In this document: positions 28,933 through 38,130 of the stretch, in pieces
How the letters are laid out: every line of letters begins with the position of its first letter
Numbering within the stretch: position 1 is the first letter of the stretch
From: an uncultured Ruminococcus sp.
GTDB lineage: Bacteria; Bacillota_A; Clostridia; Oscillospirales; Ruminococcaceae
Length of the DNA: 64,000 nucleotides
Direction: 5' to 3'
Assembly: GCA_900315975.1 (NCBI GenBank)
Contig: ONBA01000015.1
Coordinates: 45,285 to 109,284, forward strand
Notes under the pieces: model-generated
Told to the model about the DNA's origin: nothing
The model's database searches: none
What the model saw: the letters and a program-made list of their open reading frames with translations, nothing else
Program-made: the position numbers and the translations under genes

Positions 28933-31341
28933 ATGGCTAACAAAAAAACCAACCCTCTTATGGAAGAGATAAAAAAGGAATTTCCTAAGAAACTCCAGTC
29001 TCTTTACAGCGTTACTCCCGAGGAAGCTTCGGATAAACAGGTGTATCAGGTGCTTTCTTCTATAATTGTTGATATTCTCGCAAACAAGCGCCAGAGCTTC
29101 ATCAACCACACCCATTCAGTCGGCGGCAAACAGGTTTACTACCTCTCTATGGAGTTCCTCATGGGCCGCTCGCTCAAAACCAGTCTCTACAACCTCGACA
29201 TCGCCGACGACGTTCGCGCTATGCTCAAGGAATACACTATAAACCTCGACATGGTTTTTGAACATGAGCCTGACGCAGGTCTCGGAAACGGCGGTCTCGG
29301 ACGTCTCGCCGCTTGCTACCTCGATGCTCTCGCTACAACAGGATTCCCTGCAATGGGTTATTCTATCTGCTATGAGTACGGTATCTTCCAGCAGAAGCTC
29401 GAAGACGGCTGGCAGACTGAGCTCCCCGATAACTGGCTCCCCGGCGGAAGCGTTTGGCTCGTTCCGAAGCCTGAGCTCTCAATTGATATCCACTTCGAGG
29501 GCGACCTTCAGGAGTACTGGGACAATCAGTACCACTATATCTCTCATGTAAACTACAACACCGTTGTTGCTATTCCTTATGATATGTACGTATCAGGCTA
29601 CGGCGGAGAGGGCGTATCCGTACTTCGTCTGTGGTCAGCAAAGGCTCCCAGCTTCGATATGAATATGTTCAATAAGGGCGACTACGCAAGTGCTCTTGCT
29701 CAGAACTCTATTGCTAACGCTATCTCAAAGGTCCTTTATCCTAACGATAACCACCTTGAGGGTAAGAGCCTCCGTCTCAGACAGCAGTACTTCCTCTGTG
29801 CGGCTTCTATCGGCGATATCGTCAATAACCACATGATGGTTTACGGTACTCTCGAAAACCTCGCTGAAAAGGTAGCTATCCACATCAACGATACTCACCC
29901 GACTCTCGCTATCCCCGAACTTATGCGAGTTCTCCTCGACGACTGCGGCTACGGCTGGGATAAGGCTTGGGACATCGTTACAAAGACCTTCGCTTACACT
30001 AACCATACTGTTATGGCTGAAGCTCTTGAAAAGTGGGACGTTAACCTCGTTAAGCGCGTTATACCGCGTATCTTCTCCATCATCGTTGAAATAAACAACC
30101 GTTACTGCCAGTCTCTCATGGAGAGAAACGGCGGCGACAGTGCTAAGACAACACGTATGTCCATCATCAAGGACAATATGATCCACATGGCTTCTCTCTG
30201 CGTTGCCGCTTCACACAGCGTAAACGGTGTATCAAAGCTTCATTCCGAGATCATCAAGCAGTCTGTATTCCACGAAGAATATGAGAATACTCCCGAGAAA
30301 TTCAAGAACGTTACCAACGGTATCGCTTACAGACGCTGGCTCACACAGTCAAATCCCGGACTCACAAGCCTTCTCAAAGAAACTATCGGCGACAAGTTCG
30401 TCAAGGACGCTTCTGAGCTTGAAAAGTTCCGCGCTTATCAGGACAATGAAGAGATACTCAAAAAGCTCATGGACGTTAAGAAGCAGGCTAAGGAATACTT
30501 TGCCAAGTATGTCATGAAGAACAACGACATCGCTCTCAACACTGACAGCATTTTCGACGTTCAGGTAAAACGTCTCCACGAATACAAGAGACAGCACCTC
30601 AACGTTATGAATATCCTCACAGATTACGCATATCTGCTCAATAACCCCGATGCTGATTTCACTCCCAAGTCTTATATCTTCGCAGCAAAGGCTGCTCCCG
30701 GATATTACCTTGCTAAGCAGATAATCAAGCTCATATGGGCTATTTCAGAGGAGATAAGAAAGAATCCAAAGATATCTGAGAAGCTGCAGGTAGTATTCCT
30801 TGAAAATTACTGCGTAACTCTCTCTGAGCTGCTCATGCCTGCTGCTGATATCTCTGAGCAGATATCTCTCGCAGGTACAGAGGCTTCAGGTACAGGCTGC
30901 ATGAAGCTCATGCTCAACGGTGCTATCACACTCGGTACCCTCGACGGCGCTAACATCGAGATAAGACAGGCTTGCGGCGAGGATAATATCGTTATCTTCG
31001 GTATGACAACTCCTGAGGTAAACGACCTTAAAGCAAGAGGCTATGCTCCTATCAATTACTACTCGAGCGACAGCCGAATCCGCGACGCTATCGACCGTAT
31101 GTACAGCGGTATCAACGGCTGCACATTCAACGATGTCGCTAATTCACTCAAAGACCGCGACCCATATATGGTCCTCGCAGACTTCGACAGCTACAGAAAG
31201 GCGCAGGCTTATATCACTGAGTGCTACAAGGATAAACTCAAATGGGCTAAGATGTCACTCAACAACATCGCAGGTGCAGGTATATTCTCTGCTGACCGCG
31301 CTGTTACTGAATACGCTGACAACATCTGGCACCTCAGATAA
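28933..31341 (+). CDS. glgP: Glycogen/maltodextrin phosphorylase
   Basis: GT35 enzyme releasing glucose-1-phosphate from alpha-1,4-glucans. 802 aa. Conserved blocks include YYLSMEFLMGRSL, EPDAGLGNGGLGRLAACYLD (residues ~110-129), IHINDTHPTLAIPELMR, VKRLHEYKRQ and the PLP-lysine motif EASGTGCMKLMLNGA near residue 653 (the usual Asn before Met is Cys). The ATG at 28933 has GGAGA upstream; an earlier TTG is unlikely. The downstream GH13 enzyme probably supplies debranched substrate. Confidence 0.96.
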   Translation: MANKKTNPLMEEIKKEFPKKLQSLYSVTPEEASDKQVYQVLSSIIVDILANKRQSFINHTHSVGGKQVYYLSMEFLMGRSLKTSLYNLDIADDVRAMLKEYTINLDMVFEHEPDAGLGNGGLGRLAACYLDALATTGFPAMGYSICYEYGIFQQKLEDGWQTELPDNWLPGGSVWLVPKPELSIDIHFEGDLQEYWDNQYHYISHVNYNTVVAIPYDMYVSGYGGEGVSVLRLWSAKAPSFDMNMFNKGDYASALAQNSIANAISKVLYPNDNHLEGKSLRLRQQYFLCAASIGDIVNNHMMVYGTLENLAEKVAIHINDTHPTLAIPELMRVLLDDCGYGWDKAWDIVTKTFAYTNHTVMAEALEKWDVNLVKRVIPRIFSIIVEINNRYCQSLMERNGGDSAKTTRMSIIKDNMIHMASLCVAASHSVNGVSKLHSEIIKQSVFHEEYENTPEKFKNVTNGIAYRRWLTQSNPGLTSLLKETIGDKFVKDASELEKFRAYQDNEEILKKLMDVKKQAKEYFAKYVMKNNDIALNTDSIFDVQVKRLHEYKRQHLNVMNILTDYAYLLNNPDADFTPKSYIFAAKAAPGYYLAKQIIKLIWAISEEIRKNPKISEKLQVVFLENYCVTLSELLMPAADISEQISLAGTEASGTGCMKLMLNGAITLGTLDGANIEIRQACGEDNIVIFGMTTPEVNDLKARGYAPINYYSSDSRIRDAIDRMYSGINGCTFNDVANSLKDRDPYMVLADFDSYRKAQAYITECYKDKLKWAKMSLNNIAGAGIFSADRAVTEYADNIWHLR

Positions 31342-31390
31342 GACATAAAATAGCAATAACCGGGATCGCCGTCTGCGGCACCCCTGAATA

Positions 31391-31425
31391 GGACGTTCAT
31401 ATCAACATTGAACGTCCTTCCTTTT
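31391..31425 (+). terminator. Terminator of glgP
   Basis: 9-bp stem GGACGTTCA / TGAACGTCC followed by TTCCTTTT. Confidence 0.75.
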
Positions 31426-31486
31426 AAGGGCATCTCTAAACCTATCTGTTTTTTCTTTAACCAAATAGGTTTTTAGAGATGCCCTT
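31426..31486. repeat. Long inverted repeat (61 bp) between glgP and the amylase gene
   Basis: Arms AAGGGCATCTCTAAACCTAT (31426-31445) and its reverse complement with two extra T (31465-31486), loop of 19 mostly pyrimidine bases. It directly follows the glgP terminator. It looks like a small palindromic insertion (MITE remnant) or a second hairpin; no other copy is seen here. Confidence 0.7.
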
Positions 31487-31537
31487 AGATTTACACTTTG
31501 TATAAACATTTATCTGAAACTTGCGGAGGTATAAGCT

Positions 31538-33430
31538 ATGAAACCTATCTATGATACATGGGACCTGAGCTATAAATCTATTTTCGGCGCTGTAAGACAG
31601 TTCGAGACCTGCCGGTTCTCAATTCGCCTCGCTAAGGACATTCGCCCCGATTTTCCGCCTGTTCTCGTGCTTTTCCGCACCGGCTTCAAAGAACGCTTCA
31701 TACCTATGTATGTCACCTCGGAGGAGAACGACTGCTTCGTTTATTCATGCGAATATAACGCCCGCTACAGCGATGTTCACTACTATTACTTTTCGTACAC
31801 CTGCGGTGGGATACGCCGCTATATCAAACGTGTGAACTGCCATGAGGGCGCTGAACAGGAGGGCGACCTCTTTCAGCTTACCGTTTACAATAAAGAATAC
31901 GAAACTCCCGATTTCATCAAGGGCGGTGTGATGTATCAGATTTTCCCCGACCGCTTCTATAAAAGCGGAAAGCCTAAGGAAAATATCCCCGAGGGGCGCG
32001 TTCTGCGCGAGGACTGGGGCGGTACTCCGTGGTACAAGCCCGACTGTAATGGTCACGTATGGAACAACGATTACTTCGGCGGCGACCTCGCAGGTATACA
32101 GGAAAAACTGCCTTATCTCCACGACCTCGGCGTTACGTGTATATACCTCAACCCCATTTTCGAGGCACATGAGAATCATAGGTACAATACCGCCGATTAT
32201 ACCAAAATCGACCCCCTCCTCGGTACGAATGAGGACTTCGCCGAACTCTGCAAGGAAGCAAAAAAACTCGGTATATCCATTATCCTTGACGGTGTTTTCT
32301 CGCATACAGGCGCTGACAGCGTCTATTTCAACAAGTACGGCAGATACCCCGAAGCCGGCGCTTATCAGTCGCAGAACAGCAAATACTACGACTGGTACAG
32401 CTTCATCGACTACCCCAATGTCTACGAGGCTTGGTGGGGTATCGACACTCTCCCCAACGTAAACGAAAACGATGAGGACTATACCAAGTTCATCTGCGGA
32501 GAGGAGGGTATCATTAACTACTGGCTGAAACAGGGGGCGGCAGGCTTCCGTCTCGACGTTGCCGATGAACTCCCTGACCAGTTCCTCAATAATCTCCGCA
32601 AAGCCGTAAAGAGAGTAAGCAAGAATAAACTTATTATAGGTGAAGTGTGGGAGGACGCTACAAATAAGGAATGCTACGGAGTTAAACGGCGCTATCTTCT
32701 CGGCGACCAGCTTGATTCCGTCATGAACTACCCCTTCCGCGAAGCTATCCTCAATTACGTTAAAGGCTGCGACCCTCGTGACTTCATCTACTCCATTATG
32801 ACAATAATCGAACACTACCCCAAACCTGCTATTGATACCCTCATGAACTTCGTCTCCACACACGATATCGAACGTGCGATAAACCGCCTCGGCGGCGAAT
32901 ACTGCGGAGATAAAGACAAGGACTGGATGGCTGAACACTGGCTGTCGGATGAACAGTACGAATACGGCAAAAACCTCATGAAAACTGCCCTTGCACTGAT
33001 GTTCTTCCTCCCCGGAGTACCATGTATTTACTACGGTGATGAAGCCGGTCTGCAAGGCTACAAAGACCCCTTCAACCGCCGCTGTTACCCATGGGGCAAT
33101 GAAGACCACGACCTCATTGAATACGTTAGTCAGCTTTCACGCATAAGAAAATCTATACCTAATATGAAATCCGGCAGAACCTACTTCGTAATTAACAACG
33201 GACAAGTCCTCGATGACCGCGTTATGGCTTTCACAAGACAGGGTACTGATACCGATTATATGTTCTTCATCAACAGAACAGGTGAGGAATTCGTTTTCAG
33301 CAATGTCACCGACTATTTCTTCAACTTCGGACGCTTTGAACCTTTCTACGGTGAATACAAAAACGATACCCTCATAGTGCCGCCTTACGGCTACAGCATA
33401 TTAAAAGCAAAATATACCGGTAAATTTTAA
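31538..33430 (+). CDS. GH13 alpha-amylase-family glycosidase (neopullulanase/cyclomaltodextrinase type)
   Basis: 630 aa, no signal peptide, so it acts in the cytoplasm. Residues 1-130 form an N-terminal beta domain (CBM34-like). The (beta/alpha)8 barrel follows with MYQIFPDRFYKSG, LDGVFSHTGADS, the nucleophile in GFRLDVADE, the acid/base in IIGEVWED and the stabiliser in FVSTHDIERA. The C-terminal beta domain ends the protein. The N-terminal domain and MYQIFPDRF are typical of neopullulanase-like maltodextrin enzymes. It works with the phosphorylase upstream. SD GGAGGT before ATG. Confidence 0.92.
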   Translation: MKPIYDTWDLSYKSIFGAVRQFETCRFSIRLAKDIRPDFPPVLVLFRTGFKERFIPMYVTSEENDCFVYSCEYNARYSDVHYYYFSYTCGGIRRYIKRVNCHEGAEQEGDLFQLTVYNKEYETPDFIKGGVMYQIFPDRFYKSGKPKENIPEGRVLREDWGGTPWYKPDCNGHVWNNDYFGGDLAGIQEKLPYLHDLGVTCIYLNPIFEAHENHRYNTADYTKIDPLLGTNEDFAELCKEAKKLGISIILDGVFSHTGADSVYFNKYGRYPEAGAYQSQNSKYYDWYSFIDYPNVYEAWWGIDTLPNVNENDEDYTKFICGEEGIINYWLKQGAAGFRLDVADELPDQFLNNLRKAVKRVSKNKLIIGEVWEDATNKECYGVKRRYLLGDQLDSVMNYPFREAILNYVKGCDPRDFIYSIMTIIEHYPKPAIDTLMNFVSTHDIERAINRLGGEYCGDKDKDWMAEHWLSDEQYEYGKNLMKTALALMFFLPGVPCIYYGDEAGLQGYKDPFNRRCYPWGNEDHDLIEYVSQLSRIRKSIPNMKSGRTYFVINNGQVLDDRVMAFTRQGTDTDYMFFINRTGEEFVFSNVTDYFFNFGRFEPFYGEYKNDTLIVPPYGYSILKAKYTGKF

Positions 33431-33470
33431 GACTATTTTAAGATTAACTGCTTATACTAAAGGAGGATTA

Positions 33471-33508
33471 AGGCAACACCGCAAGATATGCTTTGTGAAG
33501 TGTTGCCT
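33471..33508. repeat. Inverted repeat with arms AGGCAACAC / GTGTTGCCT
   Basis: 9-bp perfect arms around a 20-base loop, preceded by a strong SD-like AAAGGAGG (33460-33467) that has no credible gene after it. The rest of 33431-33711 is T-rich. It may be a remnant of a small insertion. Confidence 0.6.
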
Positions 33509-33711
33509 CACGTAATCCCCCAATTCCCTTTCTATTTTTATCTTTTTCTCTATCTTTATCATTACTGCGTTTCCCATATGGGCAGCGCAGCTTTTTTTGT
33601 GCTTTTTTCAGAAATTATGAACAAATTATTGACAATTCCGCACGCAGGATTTATAATGTATATGAGAGTGCGGCGGTTTTGCCGTCAAATGCTGCTCTCC
33701 GGAGATTTACG

Positions 33712-35535
33712 ATGAAAAAGAACTTTTTTAAATCCATCGGAATGTTTCTGCGCGCTCTGCCGGATGTTCTGATGTTTGAACTTATATATAAACTTGTGCT
33801 CGTCGCAATAGGTGCACCTTTGCTCGCACTCCTGCTAAAGCTTACCATGAAGATATCACACGTAAGATATCTCTCAGACGAAAAAGTGTGGTTTTACCTG
33901 AAAAATCCTGCTACTATCATCGCTATACTGATAATACTGTTCTTCGCGGTGGTATTCTCTTTTATCGAACTTTCAGGTCTCGCCGCCTGCTATTCGTGTT
34001 ATGCAAAAGGTGAGCGGCTTTCTGTAATAGGTATGTTCCGTGAGGGACTTTTCGGCTTCCGCAAGTCGTTGCGCGGAAGGGGTATACTGAGTATCATTCC
34101 GTATATGTTTTACATTCCTATCGCTCAGTTTACTATGGCATCAGGTATTTTCCTCGCGCCGCTTCTGCCAATAATCAGAACCGCACTCCATTCTATAAAC
34201 AATACCACAGCCATTATAATTTACATATTTATTCAGTTTCTGTTTTCAATGCTGATAATCGGTCACAGCTACTCTATGCACTTCCTTATCCTCACAGATA
34301 AGCCTTTCAATGAGTGTATAAAGGAAAGCAAAAAGCTATTCGCAGGCAAAAAAATCAAGAATGCCCTTTCACTAATTCAGTGGACTCTTTTCATTATCCT
34401 TGCAACTGCTATAATTTCATTCATAATAAGCTTCCTCATAATCATGTTCATCAAGGGTGTATCAAGTCCGCATAAGGCTATGGTATCGTCATTGAAGGTG
34501 CTTAGGTATGAAAGCGAGATTTTCTCCGTAATATCGGTATTTTTCGCAACTCCGGCAGTAATGTGCTGGCTGACAGGCAGATTCTTCGCAGATGTTCCCG
34601 AATCCGAAAACCTCACTCTCCCGAACAGAAAAAGTCACCGTCTCAGACGTTCTCAGCGGGCGGTACTTTATTCAGGTTTGCTCATAGGAAGCCTGCTCCT
34701 GAATTACTCGTACATCGACGCTCTGTACAAGGGAAATATCAGCCTTAACGTCGGACTCCTCACACGTACACAGGTCACCGCTCACCGCGGTGCTTCCAAA
34801 AAAGCTCCCGAAAATACACTCGCCGCATTCAGAAATGCCCTCGACAGCGGCGCTGATTACATCGAGCTCGACGTTCAACTCACTAAGGACGGTCAGCTCG
34901 TGGTCTTCCATGACGAAAAACTCGACCGAACTACCGATGGCACAGGAAAACTCACCGATTTCACCTACGATGAACTTCAACAGCTCTCCGCCGGAAGCTG
35001 GTTCGGCAAGGACGAAGAATTCGCAGAAGAACGTATACCGCTCCTCTCAGAGGTATTCGAGCTGATCGGAAACGATATCCTCCTGAATATCGAAATCAAA
35101 AACCACGGCGATGTTCTTCTCACCGCTGAAAAAACTGTTGATATGATAAATGAATACGATTTTGAAAACTCCTGCTACGTTACATCATTCTCGTATGCCG
35201 CCGTAAAGCGTGTTAAACAGCTCGACCCCGACATTAAAACAGGTCTTATCGCAAATGTCGCAACTACTACAGCGTTTACACAGCTCAAATACATCGATGC
35301 ACTCAGTATGAACCACCTTCTCGTTAATGCAACTGTGGTCAATAATGCTCATCAGAACGGCAAAAGAATCTTCGTATGGACCGTCGATAACAACAGCGAA
35401 ATTAAAAATATGATGGCTCTCGGTGTTGACAATATCATAACTAACCGTCCCGAAAAGGCTTCGGAAATCGTTTATTCGCAAAATTTGGGCGAAAAGGTCC
35501 TCACCGGACTGAAAACTGTCTTCGGCTCATATTAA
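33712..35535 (+). CDS. Membrane glycerophosphodiester phosphodiesterase
   Basis: 607 aa from MKKNFFKSIG. About residues 1-345 hold 7-8 membrane helices of the type that precedes GDPD domains in Bacillota. The catalytic domain follows: TAHRGASKKAPENTLAAF (catalytic His), YIELDVQLTKDGQLVVFHD (metal and acid/base residues), then NIEIKNH and FVWTVDNNSEI. It hydrolyses glycerophosphodiesters or polyglycerol-phosphate on the outer face. GGAG lies 7 bases before ATG. Confidence 0.93.
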   Translation: MKKNFFKSIGMFLRALPDVLMFELIYKLVLVAIGAPLLALLLKLTMKISHVRYLSDEKVWFYLKNPATIIAILIILFFAVVFSFIELSGLAACYSCYAKGERLSVIGMFREGLFGFRKSLRGRGILSIIPYMFYIPIAQFTMASGIFLAPLLPIIRTALHSINNTTAIIIYIFIQFLFSMLIIGHSYSMHFLILTDKPFNECIKESKKLFAGKKIKNALSLIQWTLFIILATAIISFIISFLIIMFIKGVSSPHKAMVSSLKVLRYESEIFSVISVFFATPAVMCWLTGRFFADVPESENLTLPNRKSHRLRRSQRAVLYSGLLIGSLLLNYSYIDALYKGNISLNVGLLTRTQVTAHRGASKKAPENTLAAFRNALDSGADYIELDVQLTKDGQLVVFHDEKLDRTTDGTGKLTDFTYDELQQLSAGSWFGKDEEFAEERIPLLSEVFELIGNDILLNIEIKNHGDVLLTAEKTVDMINEYDFENSCYVTSFSYAAVKRVKQLDPDIKTGLIANVATTTAFTQLKYIDALSMNHLLVNATVVNNAHQNGKRIFVWTVDNNSEIKNMMALGVDNIITNRPEKASEIVYSQNLGEKVLTGLKTVFGSY

Positions 35536-35553
35536 CATCGAATTATTGTAATA

Positions 35554-35595
35554 AAAAAGCAGTCAGAAATGGAACTTAATTTCTGACTGCTTTTT
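35554..35595. terminator. Bidirectional terminator between the phosphodiesterase gene and thrS
   Basis: 17-bp near-perfect stem (AAAAAGCAGTCAGAAAT and its complement) with an 8-base loop. A runs on one side and T runs on the other serve both convergent genes. Confidence 0.92.
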
Positions 35596-35602
35596 GTTAC
35601 TA

Positions 35603-37543
35603 TTAAAGAGTATCGATAATATCGAGTGAGTGCTCCTCGTTCATAGTTTTACACATCTCGATGAACTTGTCAAGCGGTACATTCTTGAGCTGCTTGTTTC
35701 CTCTGATATTGATCGAAACCTGCTCATTCTCTGCTTCGCTGTCGCCGATAATAACAACATACGGGTCTTTATAATCCTTGAATCTTCTTATCTTATTCTT
35801 CATGTTGTCATCAGTGTAATCGACCTCTGCTCTGATACGATTCTTCTTGAGGAGTGCCGCAACCTTCTTTGCATACTCGTTATGCTCTGTTCTGATAGGT
35901 ACGATACCTACCTGCATAGGTGAGAGCCAGAACGGGAATGCACCCTTGAAGTTCTCTGTTATGATACCGATGAATCTCTCGAATGAACCGAATATTGCAC
36001 GGTGTATCATTACAGGCTGCTTCTCGGAACCGTCAGACGCAATGTACTTCATCTTGAAGTTGAGCGGAAGCTGGAAATCAAGCTGAATAGTACCCATCTG
36101 CCACTCGCGTCCGATAGCGTCCTTCATCTTGAGGTCTATCTTAGGACCGTAGAATGCGCCGTCACCTTCGTTGAGCTCGTATCCGTCAGGACCGTACTTC
36201 TCCTCAAGAATTGCCTTGAGGTCAGCCTCAGCCTTATTCCATACGTTTATATCACCCATGTAGTCGTCAGGACGTGTTGAAAGCTCTGCCTTGTATTCAA
36301 GACCGAATGTGTTATACATCTCTGTAGCTATGTCCATGATATCGTTTATCTCAGAAGCTATCTGCTCCTCTGTTACGAGGATATGAGCATCGTCCTGTCT
36401 GAACTGCTGAACACGGAACAGTCCGTTGAGTTCACCTGACTTCTCCTTACGGTGGATAACGTCTACCTGATTGAACTTGAGCGGAAGCTCCTTGTATGAA
36501 CGCTGTCTGTTCATATAAACCTTGATAGCGTTAGGACAGTTCATCGGCTTAGCGCAGTAAACCTCGTTATCTTCCTCAGCCGGAATAACAAACATACCGT
36601 CCTGATAGTGATCCCAGTGACCAGATGTTACCCAGAGTTCCTTCTTTGAAAGAACAGGTCCGGAAATCTCAGTGTAGCTGTGGTCTTCGTGAACACCTCT
36701 CCAGTATTCGAGAAGAGCGTTGAAAAGCTTCCAGCCTCTCGGGAGCCAGTAAGGCATACCGGGTGCTGTATGGTCGAACATGAAGAGTCCAAGCTCCTTG
36801 CCAAGCTTCTTATGGTCGCGAAGCTTTGCTTCCTCTATCATTTTGAGGTATTCGTCAAGCTGTGAAGCCTTCGGGAAAGCAATAGCATATACTCGTGAGA
36901 GCATCTTGTTTTTCTCGTTTCCTCTCCAGTATGCACCTGTACATGAGAGAAGCTTGAATGCCTTTACAGGAGCTGTTGTCATAAGGTGAGGACCTGCACA
37001 GAGGTCTGTGAACTCGCCCTGCTTATAGAACGAAATAGGCTCGCCCTTGCCAACGTGCTCCTCACAAAGCTCTACCTTGTAGGGTTCGTCCATATCCTTG
37101 AGCTTTGCAAGCGCTTCCTCAGGAGCAAGTTCAAATTGCTCAAGTGCAAGGTCTTCCTTGACTATCTTTTTCATCTCTGCCTCGATTTTTTCAAGCTCCT
37201 CGGGAGTGAAAGGCTTCTCAAGGTCAAAATCATAGTAGAATCCGTTATCTATAGCAGGACCTATTGCAAGCTTTGCAGAAGGATAGAGTCTCTTTACTGC
37301 CTGTGCAAGAATATGTGAAGCTGTATGCCAGAAGGTCTTTTTACCGTCGAGGACATCAAAGGTACATACCTCAAACTCGCAGTCGCTGTCGATAACAGTG
37401 CGGAGGTCCTTGACCTCGCCGTTTACCTTTACGCAGCAGGCTGCCTTGTAAAGTCCCATACCAATGCCCTTTACTATCTCAGCAGCAGGCTGTGCATTTT
37501 CAATCTCGCGGACGCTGCCGTCCTTTAATGTTAATTTTATCAT
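35603..37543 (-). CDS. thrS: Threonyl-tRNA synthetase
   Basis: Class II aminoacyl-tRNA synthetase, 646 aa. N-terminal TGS domain (1-62), editing domain with HTASHILAQAVKRLY (zinc His pair), and a catalytic core with NGLFRVQQFRQDDAHI, GDGAFYGPKID and MIHRAIFGSFERFIGI. C-terminal anticodon domain. It is the last gene of the T-box-led operon: the RAYT gene ends 23 bases upstream and only an SD (AAGGAGAG) separates them. No own promoter was seen. Confidence 0.97.
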   Translation of the reverse strand: MIKLTLKDGSVREIENAQPAAEIVKGIGMGLYKAACCVKVNGEVKDLRTVIDSDCEFEVCTFDVLDGKKTFWHTASHILAQAVKRLYPSAKLAIGPAIDNGFYYDFDLEKPFTPEELEKIEAEMKKIVKEDLALEQFELAPEEALAKLKDMDEPYKVELCEEHVGKGEPISFYKQGEFTDLCAGPHLMTTAPVKAFKLLSCTGAYWRGNEKNKMLSRVYAIAFPKASQLDEYLKMIEEAKLRDHKKLGKELGLFMFDHTAPGMPYWLPRGWKLFNALLEYWRGVHEDHSYTEISGPVLSKKELWVTSGHWDHYQDGMFVIPAEEDNEVYCAKPMNCPNAIKVYMNRQRSYKELPLKFNQVDVIHRKEKSGELNGLFRVQQFRQDDAHILVTEEQIASEINDIMDIATEMYNTFGLEYKAELSTRPDDYMGDINVWNKAEADLKAILEEKYGPDGYELNEGDGAFYGPKIDLKMKDAIGREWQMGTIQLDFQLPLNFKMKYIASDGSEKQPVMIHRAIFGSFERFIGIITENFKGAFPFWLSPMQVGIVPIRTEHNEYAKKVAALLKKNRIRAEVDYTDDNMKNKIRRFKDYKDPYVVIIGDSEAENEQVSINIRGNKQLKNVPLDKFIEMCKTMNEEHSLDIIDTL

Positions 37544-37566
37544 GATTATCTCTCCTTAAAGATATT

Positions 37567-38130
37567 TTATCCTTGTATGAATAATTCGTCGCTTTCCCAG
37601 TTTTCAGGATTCGCTTCGATGTATTCCCGGAATGCGCTGTATTCTCGCTCGTTTCGTATTATACGGTCGTAGAATCGTCCCTGCCAAACATGAAATCCAG
37701 ACTTTCTCGATACCGCCCCTTTTAATTGATTTACAACTGTTGATATTGTAGGGACGGCCATTGGCCGTCCGCCATTATCTGAAAACGTCCGCGTATCAAT
37801 GCGGAATATAACGTGAACATGATTCGGCATTATCACATATTTATCAACGAAAACTGCCGGATAATGCTCATTTACAGCATTTAACGCTTCTTTGACATAT
37901 CTTCCATATTCCGAAAGACGTATTCTCCCTGTATTCTGCGGACGGCCAATGGCCGTCCCTACAGGAATATTTTGTTTTATCGAGTCATGTTTTACAGGTT
38001 CATATTTATCGCGATTATCCCACAGAATACACATTTTATCCTTCGTGCATATGGTTACGAAATATGCACCGTTTCCGGAATAATCGTAATTTTCAAGGCG
38101 GATTTTCTTCCGTATCGGACGATTCGTCAT
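37567..38130 (-). CDS. REP-associated tyrosine transposase (RAYT, Y1/HUH family)
   Basis: 187 aa single-strand DNA nuclease/transposase. Diagnostic: RLENYDYSGNGAYFVTICT (residues 11-29), the metal-binding HUH pair in VIMPNHVHVIF (H104, H106), and the likely catalytic tyrosine in WQGRFYDRIIRNE (Y154). Two REP-like palindromes lie inside the frame in opposite orientations and encode residues ~57-64 (VGTAIGRP) and 120-128 (GGRPMAVPT). The ATG at 38130 overlaps the TGA of the gene upstream (ATGA); a TTG three codons earlier is possible. Translation is coupled to that gene, and both lie under the T-box leader and upstream of thrS. The enzyme looks complete and may still act on the scattered repeats. 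Confidence 0.93.
   Translation of the reverse strand: MTNRPIRKKIRLENYDYSGNGAYFVTICTKDKMCILWDNRDKYEPVKHDSIKQNIPVGTAIGRPQNTGRIRLSEYGRYVKEALNAVNEHYPAVFVDKYVIMPNHVHVIFRIDTRTFSDNGGRPMAVPTISTVVNQLKGAVSRKSGFHVWQGRFYDRIIRNEREYSAFREYIEANPENWESDELFIQG
37747..37772. repeat. REP-like palindrome, copy 3, inside the RAYT gene
   Basis: Core GGACGGCCATTGGCCGTCC (37752-37770), perfect palindrome. With its flanks (TGTAG… and …GC) it is an exact 26-bp inverted copy of 37938-37963. It encodes part of residues 120-128 of the transposase. Confidence 0.92.
37938..37963. repeat. REP-like palindrome, copy 4, inside the RAYT gene
   Basis: Core GGACGGCCAATGGCCGTCC (37940-37958), inverted relative to copy 3, with 26 bp identical including flanks. 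It encodes residues 57-64 of the transposase. The two copies bracket about 165 bp holding the HUH motif. Confidence 0.92.

Noticed and set aside
31745..33109. 454-codon open frame on the strand opposite the amylase gene
   Set aside because: It runs exactly through a clear GH13 gene, has no ribosome site and no recognisable domain; codon bias of the real gene explains it.
33488..33715. 75-codon frame after a perfect AAAGGAGG
   Set aside because: The start lies inside the inverted repeat, 20 bases past the SD, and the protein is low-complexity Phe/Tyr-rich without homology to anything I know.
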